Origin: Ornithodoros turicata
Taxonomy: Eukaryota > Arthropoda > Arachnida > Ixodida > Argasidae
Length of the DNA stretch: 64,000 bases
Reading direction: 5' to 3'
Assembly (NCBI RefSeq): GCF_037126465.1
Contig: NC_088209.1
Coordinates: 11,416,052 to 11,480,051, forward strand
How positions within the stretch are numbered: position 1 is the first letter of the stretch; each line of letters starts with the position of its first letter. The position numbers and the translations under genes were made by a program. A model generated the notes under the pieces. The model searched no databases, was not told where the DNA came from, and was given only the letters and a program-made list of their open reading frames with translations. Shown piece after piece: positions 12,201-24,200 of the stretch.

Positions 12201-15200
12201 GCAATGTTATCAAGCTTTATTTTAATGCACGCTTATGAGTGTGCCACGCGACCCGGATGTTTTCGGGTAGATTCGGGTTAAACCTGAATTTTACAGATTT
12301 TATTCGGGGGGTAAATATCGGGCGGATACGGGTTTAACCCTAAAAGGTCAGGCCCTAAACATAATATAGAGTCAATATAGAATCAATATAGAATCAAACT
12401 TCGACCGACCAGCAGCTGTTGCTCATGCTCCATGCACAAGTAGTTCACATTGCATTACCACAGAACTTCAACGAAGGTTTGAACTGGTGTCCTTGTTTTT
12501 GCCATTTTGGAAAGTAACAGTGAAATAACTGAGTTACTTGTACCGTAACTTATAGAGGTTGGGACACTATTGATGTGGTTCATTACATCACTGATACACT
12601 AGAATGGACGTCGTGGACGCAAAAGAATTATTCGTCTACTTGTCATACTTGGCGAGATACGCAGCCTCAAACACACTCCTGAGAGAGGCGTCACGGAGCT
12701 GCGTCCATTCCTATTGTCAGCCGTAACCACATGGCTTCCCATGCGCTGCCTCACTGCTGGCGGCGAGGGCCGTGATGTCAGAGCTGCATGAGTTCCTATA
12801 CCCACGGTGCCCATTTTCTCTGCTTGTATTGCACTTGTAGCAGACGACGCGCCACTCCGTGACGCAGACGAAGCAAACACCTGTGTCACGGAGCAGCGCG
12901 TCGTCTGCTACACACTCCTTGCTGTCAGACTTTCAGTGTTCACATCGGTGCAAAGAACTGTCACATACGTTTTTCTGGGATGACCCCATATGACCTATCG
13001 CAACCCTTTAACCAGTTGCTATTTGTAAAGAATAACCGTACCTGTACCTTGGTTACTTTCGTGTTGTAGTGACTAACTCGTGTTTTTTGTTTTGTTTTTT
13101 TCAAGTAATTTTTAAAAGCAATGAAATACCCCAGTGCAGGGTACACAAAGAAGAGACAATCACGAAAAGCGTTGACTGACAAACAAATTATATTTGACGA
13201 AGACATGTGCTATATACGGAATAGCGCTGTGCGAATATTCGAAATTTCAAGTACAAATCTAATATCTGATGCTATTCTAATGCTGTTTGCAATCTATTTT
13301 CAGTATTCGAAACTTACTAATATTTTTCAAATACTAGTACTGAAGCGAGGTATCGCTGTCGCCATTCTGCAAGTAGGTTTCGCCTCATTGCATCCAAGGC
13401 TTAGGTGAAGCCCACTTCACGTTACTGCCATTGTTTTTTTTTTTTACTCCTGTCTGCAAGTTGGCTTCGCACCATTGCACTCGAGTGTTCGATGAAGCCC
13501 GCTCTACGCTGCTTACGGTATTCTGTCACTAAAGTCTACAACTTCTGTAACCCCATGGTCAAACACCGTACTCTGGGCACTGCATGTTCCAGTAAATGTA
13601 CTCCCAACTTTGAGAGTTATGTTCAATACCAGATGGAAATATGTGCAGTTCCTAAAAAAAAAAAAATAGGAAGTTACAGTAAATTCACGATGTACACGTA
13701 GAAATGAGGAGATGCACAGAAAGCAGGCTGCATGGATCATGTTGACTAACTCTCCGTGCAGTTCATCCCACTAATGCAGTCTACCATACACAACGCAGAA
13801 GGACCCTTCTCTCATGATATGTTATGCTGCATAAAATGGCTGACAAGGTTGGGGCTGAACATCATCGAATGAGAACAATGCCACAAAATATTTCACCATG
13901 AGGTGTTTCAAATGACTGGAATTAGGACTATTCTGATTATTCGAATTCGATTCGTCTTCAAAAAAAATTGTTCGGATTCGATTCGGAATGGAAACTCTGC
14001 TATTCGCACAGCTCTCATACAGAAACATCCACGCTCCCGCGACCTCTACTGGAATAGAGGTCGTGGCCATCGTCCAATAGATGTCGTTGGATCGGGGATG
14101 TTTCTGTGCCATCCGTCGATCTGCACAGATACTGCCAGGTTGTGTGGCTGGGTGTTTTTGTCCGATCCAAATCCAAATCCGGATGTTGTCTACACTTGCA
14201 TGAATTTTCCTCCTTTTGCAGCTGAATACTTTTTTTTTGTGCTCCTTACAGAGCAAGAAACACTAATGCACAAAAGGCGAAAGCTTTGTAGCCAGAACTC
14301 CCAGTCGTCTGCAATGGACCCCAGCACACCAGGATCCTCCAGCTTTGTTCCGAGCGGTCAGGGCGAGCCCTACATGGAGCAGCCATACGATCAGACGTCT
14401 GATCCACCAGAACTTTCCGGCAAGTTTCATCTGGGGTCGCATTCCCAGAACGATTTCTTCTATGCCAAAGCATTGCTGATGCTCGATAAAAACAGTTGAC
14501 GGCAAAGAAACCTCATAGGATTCTGCAGGAACTTGGAATGAAGTTATGGTGAAAATCTTAGAAGGGATCTTTTCTCCCCACCGTTGTGAAGTACTTTCAG
14601 TGGATGAACTTGGTGAACGACCTGAAAATATTGTATGGGATCTTTACGCATGTGTGTTACAGAAGTGGTCTTCCTATGAACTGCCCTTTCAATTAGGTTG
14701 ATGGATATTATTGTTGAACAGTACGAAGGATCTCATAATCATCCGCGCTCATATAAATCTGCGGGGCAGTGGGCTGTAAAAGACCGCCCGTGCGGGCATC
14801 CGGGCTCACCAAATATTCAGTGTAGGTAAAACCTTGTGTTTTGTACATATATAGAGCTCTCAAGGCAGTTGAGTCTGTTAATTTCAAAGTGATTGAGTGT
14901 CATACTATGGAGTTGTAAAGCGAATTGTAGATGCACTACCCAGAAGGTAGGTTTCAACTGACTATGAAAGCTGGCTTCTCTCCCAAATGTTTTACTGTAA
15001 AACCTCGTTAATTCGGGACCCATAACGGGACCCATAGCAGGACCAATGTCTGAATCATCAGAACGTGGAAATGATGAAATGAAAAATGTTTATTTAGAGA
15101 AAAACTTCGTAATCGTGGTTCCCCTCCAGGACAAAATCTGCACGTTGAAAACACCTGTCGCCTGAATGCTGCCAGGTGTGCCGTTGCAAAAGTCCTTAAG

Positions 15201-18200
15201 GACAGCAAGAACATCTGCAGCTTCTTTGACGGTGCAATCAGATGGAATGTTCCGTTTCTCCCGCTCCCATTCATCGTCCTATGCAGAGTCTGGCACATCG
15301 TTGCCAAGGGCGTCGACGACGATTTTGTCCTCCGTCAGCAGTCCGGCTACGGCGACACCCTCGTCAATTGCAAAGTAATCCGAAAGCTGCACTGCAGCGG
15401 GCAGGATGCTGTATCAAAACGACGATCGTCGTCCTCGTCCACGCCAAACTTTCGGTACACGAAACCGCAGTGCCGAAAGTAGTTTCATGAGACCACAGAG
15501 ATCAAACACACAAAGACACACAAACGTGTGTTGATTGTCTTCTATGTTGAATGGCGACGCTAGCTGCTGTACGGATGCTGAGGGACGGACACCACGTGGC
15601 GCCGGTGATCGTGGTGATGGCGATGGGTGCTTAGTCGGCTCACTTTGCTGCCGTTTACTGGCGCCTCCACTCGAACGTCCTTGTCAGGTTTGCGCAACTG
15701 CGCTCCGTGGCCACGCAAGCTATCAGCGATCGCCGCTCCAAACGCTCCCGACTTAGCGAGCGTCCATTCCGACACTTTTGTGTCCGTGTTGCCGGATCGT
15801 CCCAATTTCAGTATTATCGGGAGCCGGACTAACGAGGTTTTACCGTATTACGAAACCTACGCCTCTGCACAGTTTCTTTCGTTATTGAGGCACCTGTCAC
15901 ATTGGGGCATCGGTCCTTACGTCCTTTCCTCGCAAGATGCTGCTGCTCACGATCGAACCGACATACTCACTGCATCCTTCACAGCGTCTTTATCGTTGTT
16001 CTCCTGGACAAAATGCCAGCCATCCCATCAGTGGTTTTGCGATGTATTCTGGATAAAAAGCTTAGGTTTTCGACCGCAGGCTCCAAAGCGGGCCAAACGT
16101 TGCGCTCTTTGTCGAGACTTTCATATTCCTCGTTAAAGCTCCAAATGATCATCGAGCTTCAATGGACGATCATTGAGTAATACGTTGTTCAGTAAGAAAA
16201 ATAACGAGGTGTCTCCCATTTTGCTCTCGTCCCATTGAAGCAAGGTGTATTTTGCAGGTGATGAGATGCTCTATTGCAACACACATTTTAACTACAAAGA
16301 AAAATGCGTCAGAACACTCTTATCTTATCGTCTCAAAGTGGCACCTGTGACCCGTCAGTGGACAACGGAACCGGCACGCGTCCCCACAGTGTTGACCGCA
16401 TCCCGCAAATGGCACTATATTTGTAGGTGGAACTTACTTTCTGGTTGTGCCTCATGTCGAACCTGTACCAATCAAAAACATTGCAAATACCTGGTGTCAC
16501 AGAGCGCATTTGAGGTGCTGCTCCCCAGGGGGCGACCCGGTACTCAATATAGAAATGGCCGAGATAGTGGTGAGCTAATTTCACATTGACGTGTGGCTCT
16601 GAGGTGCTCAGTCACTTTGAAATTGACAAGGACTGAATTGTCTTCAGGTCTGTATATGTACAACTGCATGGCTTAATTTCTCTGCATTGCATACCGGTGT
16701 GTATGGAGGTTACCGGTATGACAGTACCAAAATTTTGTATTAACTACTGGCTGAAAATGGAACCACGCATCAGACTTACGCCTTTATTCGTGCGAATGTA
16801 TCTAAGGTATTTATACTTTTGTACAGTAATCTATGTAATAGGCACATTAATTTTGAGCAGTTTCATTATGTAATTATTACTTTTTCACACATCACGGCAC
16901 ATTTGATCACACGAAGAGGGACGACGACTCCGTTTTGAGAACACAGAGAGAACGGTGCATACGTGAGAAGCTTCGTTTGTGACCGTACTGCACTTCACCT
17001 TATTTATACTCAGATGCCCTATTTTAAATAGCTTATGCTGTACGGAAGAACTTTGCGTGTCATCATCAATGAAGCACATTATTTGGATATCTTTTATTGA
17101 GGAACATTTGGTAACATGAACAGTATATTCACGTGCTGCATGGACTTCCCTGCTGTTTGGATGCCAACCTTCGCATGAAATCGTCATGAACAATCCAGGA
17201 ATGTGTACAGGGTGCACCATCATCTATTGGGGAACATCAGTGCACCATAAATAGAGCCAGAAGTTTTAGGGCATAACCCGATTCCTCCCCGAATTTGCAC
17301 CCCAAATTGAAGGTTGCCTCTTTAGGGGGAAACCTGATTTTTACCCGGCGAACTGCCTCTCCCCCCCTGAGACTTCTATAGGAATGAAAACTTAACTTGT
17401 TTGGCAGCAAATGCAGTTGCACCATAATTTGTACCAAACCAGTTAATTTGAGTAACTGAGCCCGATTTGTCCCCGAATTTAGCACACTGGAAGTTTTGCC
17501 CACCCGAATTCGCACAAATTTATAGCACATGCTTATTTACCCTGACTTTTACCCCCCCCTCAAATTTAGAAAAAAAAAATGTCCCAAAAACTTCAGGCTC
17601 TAGCCATAAATAGGACAAAACTCTTTCCGCCTAGGTCTTTAGGTGTAGGCTCGTCTGCATTGTACGTCATCTGCCTAGTATTTCCGTCTGAACAGCGCAT
17701 CGTCCACCACGACAGAGGATGTGAAAAGGCACACTGTCGTTTTTTCGACCTAAGCAACTTGGAGGTCGTCTCATGGCTACGTCCTTCGTGCCTGAGGTCG
17801 GAAGGAATGTGCTGACCTCTGGCAGGGACATACCATTAGGAAGACATAGAGACGGTCCCAATGGGTCACTTTTTGTCAGGACTGCCGACTCTGTACAGCT
17901 GGCTAGGGGCCTCATCCTGGAAAAGACCATCAAGAACCATTCTAGCAGATGAGCCCACAGTCTGACAGGTAGAAGGCACAGCCGTCTTCCTAGCCCTCGT
18001 TGCCTCTCCAAAGTTTTCATGATGAGGGTTCCTTCTTGCTCTCCATATTTGAATCGCCTGGATTTGTTAATCCTCTCCAGCAACCTCATAATACCAACGA
18101 CTCATTGAAGGCAGGCGTCGTGGACACCATGGGCAACATCAATGTGGACAACCTGACAAAGGCATGAAGCCACATTTTTTAAAGCCACGTCCCTCCTTTC

Positions 18201-21200
18201 TATGGTGTCGATTGTGTCTTTGTCACGTGACTTTATAGAACTGGTGTGGGAGAATGTCTGTATTAAATTTTGTGAAAATATGCTGTCTTTGTTTTTTTTA
18301 AATTAAATATCGTTGATTTTCCCCAAATGATAATTTGGTTCTCAAGTAATCTTGTGCACCCTGTGCATGTTTTGTGAACGGGCAGTTTGTGAGCAGTCTG
18401 AAGCTTCATAATAGTTGTGTATTCCTGCCATAGCAAACGTAAATGCTGTGCCGAAGTTTTGTGCGCCAAGAAAACGCTTGTCTTGATATGCTACAAATAT
18501 GTACCATGAACACAGCCCTGAACAAATGTTGTAGCATAGACTGGTAAGTCAATGCTGCTACTACATCTCAAAACACCAAATTCATTATTGAAAGAAATAA
18601 AACCCTCAGTGCTGGGCATAAAAGAGGCACCAAATTTAACCTCTGCTTGCTGATGTGTTTGGCCTTTTTGCTTCTTCTTCTTCTATTACTGTATTTACTC
18701 ACATCATTGACACACCCTCTGTTTGGCTGACCAACTACTGGTTTACTTTCTACTCTCTATTCCATGCTCCCTGGTTTTAGCACCAGTGGCAGTACTACTG
18801 CATGGTCCACCATAACAAAGAATGGGTGTCGGTTTTCCACACATGAACATTTTATGATCTCAGCATCTTCTTTTTAAATACATGTAGTATTTCAAAGTGT
18901 CGACAAGGTGAGGTTATCCAGGCAACCCAACATGGGAAATCCAGTTAAGCTCGTAACTTATTTGTGGATCTTACAACTACCTTTACAAAAAGTGCTAGAT
19001 ATTTATAGTAACAAGTTACTTGTCCAGGAATGAAACTCGATGCTGTGACTGGTTCGTAAAGTACAGGAACAGGGAGCAAAGTAAAATTGCGAAGACACAG
19101 GCAAAGTGCTGGATGAACTCCGTAACGGCAAACCTGAGCGGGGCAAAAACACATGGACAACACAACACAGAAATTTCGAGCTTCTGTGTTGTGTTGTCCA
19201 TGTGTTTTTGCCCCGCTCAGGTTTGCTGTTATGTATTACAGGAACAAGTAACTCAGCTTTTACCCAAGAGTGGTTTGAAGCCAACGATTGCTATAGCGTC
19301 AGGTCAGTGTTCCACTCGGATTTTACATTGAGAAGCATTGAACTATGTATGACCATCTGTATCCTCATCAAAGTTGGATGTTACTGATGCCTATAGCACC
19401 AAAAACAGGTTCGAACACCGAGAGAATTCCCACCTGTTTTTTTCTTGAGACCAAGATATTCCCATTGGAGAGCGCTAACCTAGTATCTGCAACGGCTCAA
19501 TAATGTGCTTTTAGGAAGGCTTGGTCAACTTATGAGGGGAACATTCCTGTAACCGTGTATGCGAACAAGCGACATTCCACAAAATACTCCAGCGGAAGAC
19601 GCGAAAAAATGTGATAGCTTTCTGCTGTCACGGGAGCGCGAGCACCCAACCTCGAGTCATCACGTGCGCTGCTAACCGTGGGGAATGTCCTCCGACATAG
19701 CCACAAGATATTCCATAGCAGACTACAGAAAAAGACGCTGGCGGTGCCATCTGCTAAGTGTCGTCTGCGAAGCTCCACTCCCTCTATTCCTGCATCGTGT
19801 GAATGCTCATCATAACACAGGGTGGAACTTGGGCTCCATGAGCAGCTTTTGCTTTTTCTTCCACTAGAACCTTTCGTGAGGATTTCGCGTGTGTGAACAC
19901 AATGTAAGTTATATCGTGCCCACACGCATGTTAAAAAATAATTGTAGCAGCAGTGGGGTGTCCAGGGGTATGGGCATAAGTCTCTTGTTTCATATTTTAT
20001 ATAAATCTTGTGATTTTTGTGCATAAACCATTTGGAATGCACACTTTCCTGTTGGTCTGACTCTCAGCCATGCAAACATTGCGCACACTGGTTCTAAGCG
20101 CACCCCACAATGTGTTCAACAGTTTTCACAGAAATGCATAATTGAAACAGTTCCGTTACATTATGAAGAATTGTTTGTGTATTCTGAGGCCTCACAGATA
20201 TTTATTATTTTTGTCATGTACAGATCAATTTCATTGAATGTTACTTTCTGTTGTGATATAACTCGAATAAAAAATTTTTGACGTTTTTGCGTTGTAATTT
20301 TCTTCATTCACATTGGCATACGTATGCTGTAAAGGACTAGTACCTACAGAAGCATGGTCTTGCAGGTGGCTGCCCTATAGTAACATTCTTACATTTAGAA
20401 AGGTATTTTATGCAACATAAAGAAGGGCTACGAAGATGTAGGGCCTGGATATATTCCCAGTGGTGGACCACTCGCGTGATAATGTGAGGAAGCATCGTTT
20501 TATTACTTACACTTTATCACACTTGAGTGCCAAACAAGTGTATCCATAACAGTAATATGCAAACTAGCTGGTGCATATTTGGCACTGACATCACTGAGCT
20601 CGAGGAAAAGACAAATGGACAGAACTGTCTAGTTTTAGCCGTAACAACGTAGTAGAAACGTTGTGTAATGTTGCTAAAGTCTGAGCTGCTTTACGCAAGC
20701 AACAAATGCAGAAAAGCTCTCACGTTGGCAAATAATTGCTGACATGTGCCTGTTTTGTGTCTTAACAACATTCCACGTATGTACGTATAGCCTCAACATT
20801 AGCTGATCTATTTGTACCAGTGCAGCAACTAAACGGGTGTCAGACGCACAGTGCTCAGCAAACACCGCAAGTATAGTCAGATATAAAGTGACCAGTGTGT
20901 CCTGCTTTAAAATAGCTACCATTTAGGGGAAGGAAAACTAGTTTTATGCTGACGTGCAACCCACACACCTGTGCTGCAGGCAGTATTGTCTCCACAAAGC
21001 AATGCTTGCTCTAAAAGTGAGAATTACACAGAACATAGCAAGGGAGAGCAACAGAGGATGTGTAATTTCTATGCTAGTATTTCTCTGCTGGCTGATGTCA
21101 TCAATAACAGACTAACACAACAATTGCACTTACTGGAGATTCCGCTGCTTGTTGCCGTCCTCAACCTCATTGGAACATAATCAACAATAAGTTTCAACGA

Positions 21201-24200
21201 CTGCCCATAAGCACTAGTGAATATTTGCTGTGTATGTGTAATCTTGATTTGCCAGCATGCAAAAATTAATTATGTGCCTGCACATGTTGAAATTAATATC
21301 AGAAATCAATACTGAGGTGCTTTGGAATTGCTATTATATCAAGCAGAAGAGGCATCTTCTCAGACTCCACTGCCTTGCAGCATTAAGCTCAGTGTCAGGA
21401 GGTACACCCAGTACCAAGTGGCATATATGAGTTTGTATTGCACCAGCACTTTCTGCAATACTCTGTGCTGGGAACAGGAAGGTACACCCAAACCACACTA
21501 AAATCTGGAGATCATTCGCATTATTGGATTTGCCAGGGATTTGTGTAGATTCAAGAACTGAAAATCTGGTGTTTCGATGAAACAGTGAAACGATGAAAGT
21601 TGCTTGGCAGTGTCATAGAATGGACTCCAATTTAAAATTCAATTCAGTTGAGATTGAAATCTCAATTTCATTTTCCTTCCGGATGGGAGAGAGTAAAAAG
21701 CCAGAAGGGCTTGACGAAGACTCCGATCCCAAGAATACATCATACAGCAGCATTAGAGAAAAATTATACATAAGGAGCGCATAAACTATAGAAATTCCAC
21801 TCAACCCCTGGATATAAAAAAATGACACAATTCTACTGAAGCACCTAGAAACTGACTAAACAAAGATGCCGGCATGTACTGTAGTGACTGGTTCTCGTAG
21901 CTAGTTCTACATATTGATACATCAAACTGCACGGCTCTGAGTTGATAGGAACGGGACAGTTTCTGAAGATTACACAAATCCAAGAATTCGACACGGTTTT
22001 CACGAACGCTTAGAGAGTACGTTGATGTGAATTGAAGTTGACTTGAGTTGAATCTAGGCCTTTGCAATGAACCATAAACAAGGACAACAACGTTCTTGCT
22101 GTGATTGTAACTGATGCAAAACATCTCTTGGGGTGATATAGTATCTAACAGGGTACCTTTTGTCAATCTTTCAGAGGAGGAGATATTGCATTCAGAAGAT
22201 AACTTCTGCGAAAAATGGTTGGAGTGGGGCTGCGGGGAACCTCTGATGACTAGGGCGATGAAGGACAAATGGAGCAATCCCATGTTGCCACAAGGTGTGC
22301 TCGTTTTCTGTAGTTTGTAGAACTTTGAACTTTGCAAGTATATCCAGGATGGTTTACGAACCATGCTATTTGCCGTTCATAAGAAAACGGTAGAACGGGA
22401 CATGTGCGGTCAACGACTCCCGCGCGACAATTAAGTTTGCCCGTCTTCAAAAAATACATTTGTTGAATTTCAGTTGCAATAAATTGAAATTTCTCAATTG
22501 AACGCTGAATTTGCCTAGTCAACATGAAGTTTCTTTGTTACAGAATCAGGAAGCCTGTGGCAAACTTAGTCGAATACACGGGAAGCCGAAATCTGTAATG
22601 CTACAGCGAGTGCAAAAAAATAAAAATATTGAAAATCGTCTTTTCCTGACACGCATATTTCAATGGCGCACGAAATCAGCCGCAAAGATGCTATGAGAGG
22701 AGGACATGCCCCTACCCTGTACGAATGAGTATCCATATAGCCTCAAATTATGATCACGATGTCCCTTCATTTCCGTTTCCTCTTGTTATTTGCATTGTTC
22801 TATTGTCTGGGCAGGGGCATGTCCTCCTCTCATCTCATCTTTGTGGCTGATTTCGTGCACCTTTGAAATATGCGCGTCAGAAAAAACCGATTTTCACAAT
22901 TTTTTTTCGCACTTGCTGTAGCATTAGAGATTTTGGCTTCCGGCGTATTCGACTAAGTTCGCCACGGGCTTCCTGATTCTGTAAAAAACAAAACGAAAAA
23001 AGTGCTATGTTGATTGGGCAAATTTCAGAGTTCAATTCAGAAATTTCAATTTATGGAAATTGAAATTCGATAAATGTATTTTTTGAAGATCGCAAGCAAA
23101 GTAAGCTCAGGAACGCGTAATTCCTCGGTGGATAAGGGAGTGGAAGAGCATCCTTTTGCACTTCACTGTGCCCAGCCACGACAAAAATATGTAAATCAAA
23201 GCCAGTTAATTACCGCAACTAATGACCTGCTTCGACAGCACATTTTCGCGAAAAGGTGTCCACACAAGGTCTCAAAACGAGTATTGCCCATTCTAATGCA
23301 TGCATATACCTGAAGCTCCACCCAACTTTTCAGCTTTCCGACCAGTGAAGTCTTGAAATATGGGGCACTATCAATCATCCTATCTCCACTATTTGCCCCT
23401 GTATCCAACATGTGCAGCGCCATTTTGGGTGGCAAGTGGATTGGATGGGATTGGAATGGATACCTCTCGCGATCTGCAAAAGCAGTGGATTGTTGGTGCA
23501 AATTTGATGAGCACCACCTAGGGAGTGTAAGGCACGTCGGGAATTGTCGTCTGCTTCCGTCGTCGTACTGCTGCCGGCAGAACCACCTGCTGGGACACAT
23601 TCTGTTGTCGGCATGATTTTTAAACAAATCTGCATGAATAGTTGGAATATAAGCAAGAATGTTTATATCCATGAAATCCAGCAATTAAATATAATGTTGT
23701 ACAGCACAGCGCCATTTTTGTTATGGTTTCGTTGTGATCGCCATGTTCACTAGGCCTAACACCGGGGACAAAACGTATTATTTTCAGTTAGATATCGATG
23801 GATGAGCATAAGTTGAAACTGATTTCTGAGAAACTTATATTAGAATGTACATTTGCAGCATAAAATTAGGCTAGTCTGTGAAATTTTTTTGGCACAAAAT
23901 CCCTGCTTCGCTGTGTTTGTTTTCGTCGCCATTTTGGGTGGCAGTATGGTGTCATGGCAACCCCCTTGGTAAAAGCAAACCAATCAGAGGAGCGAAACTG
24001 TGATTGACAGGTCGAGCCTCTTTTTGTGACTCCTCCCAATGGCCAGACTCCCTTTTAATGTACGGCTCTGCCACAGGACTCTAAGTGATTTCTCAACTCC
24101 ATCTGTTATGTGCACTTACAGGTTGCTATGAAGCAGATTCAGCTGCGCTTGAATCGTCCATGAGAAACCTCAGCCTAAATGATGAATGTAGAGCAAATAA

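Larger units (their letters stand above)
14420..24121. other. 9.7-kb GC-AG intron, mainly transposon-derived
   Basis: Apart from the elements listed separately (14995-15845, 17252-17602, 19124-19230, 22445-23088), this span shows only short frames without domains. The longest (minus 21801-22364, minus 23196-23684, minus 19530-20042) have no recognisable motif and overlap repeats or lack splice context. Confidence 0.5.

Noticed and set aside
13903..14499. 198-codon open frame on the + strand
   Set aside because: Only its last part (14252-14419) is coding, as the NF-kappaB NLS exon; the upstream part is intronic repeat sequence before a strong splice acceptor.
17667..18089. 140-codon minus-strand frame
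   Set aside because: No domain and no neighbouring exon; probably chance or an old repeat.
21801..22364. 187-codon minus-strand frame
   Set aside because: No recognisable motif; composition matches antisense of repetitive intronic sequence.
23196..23684. 162-codon minus-strand frame with several Cys/His
   Set aside because: Cys/His spacing does not fit a zinc finger or THAP domain that I can recognise, and there is no supporting splice or start context.
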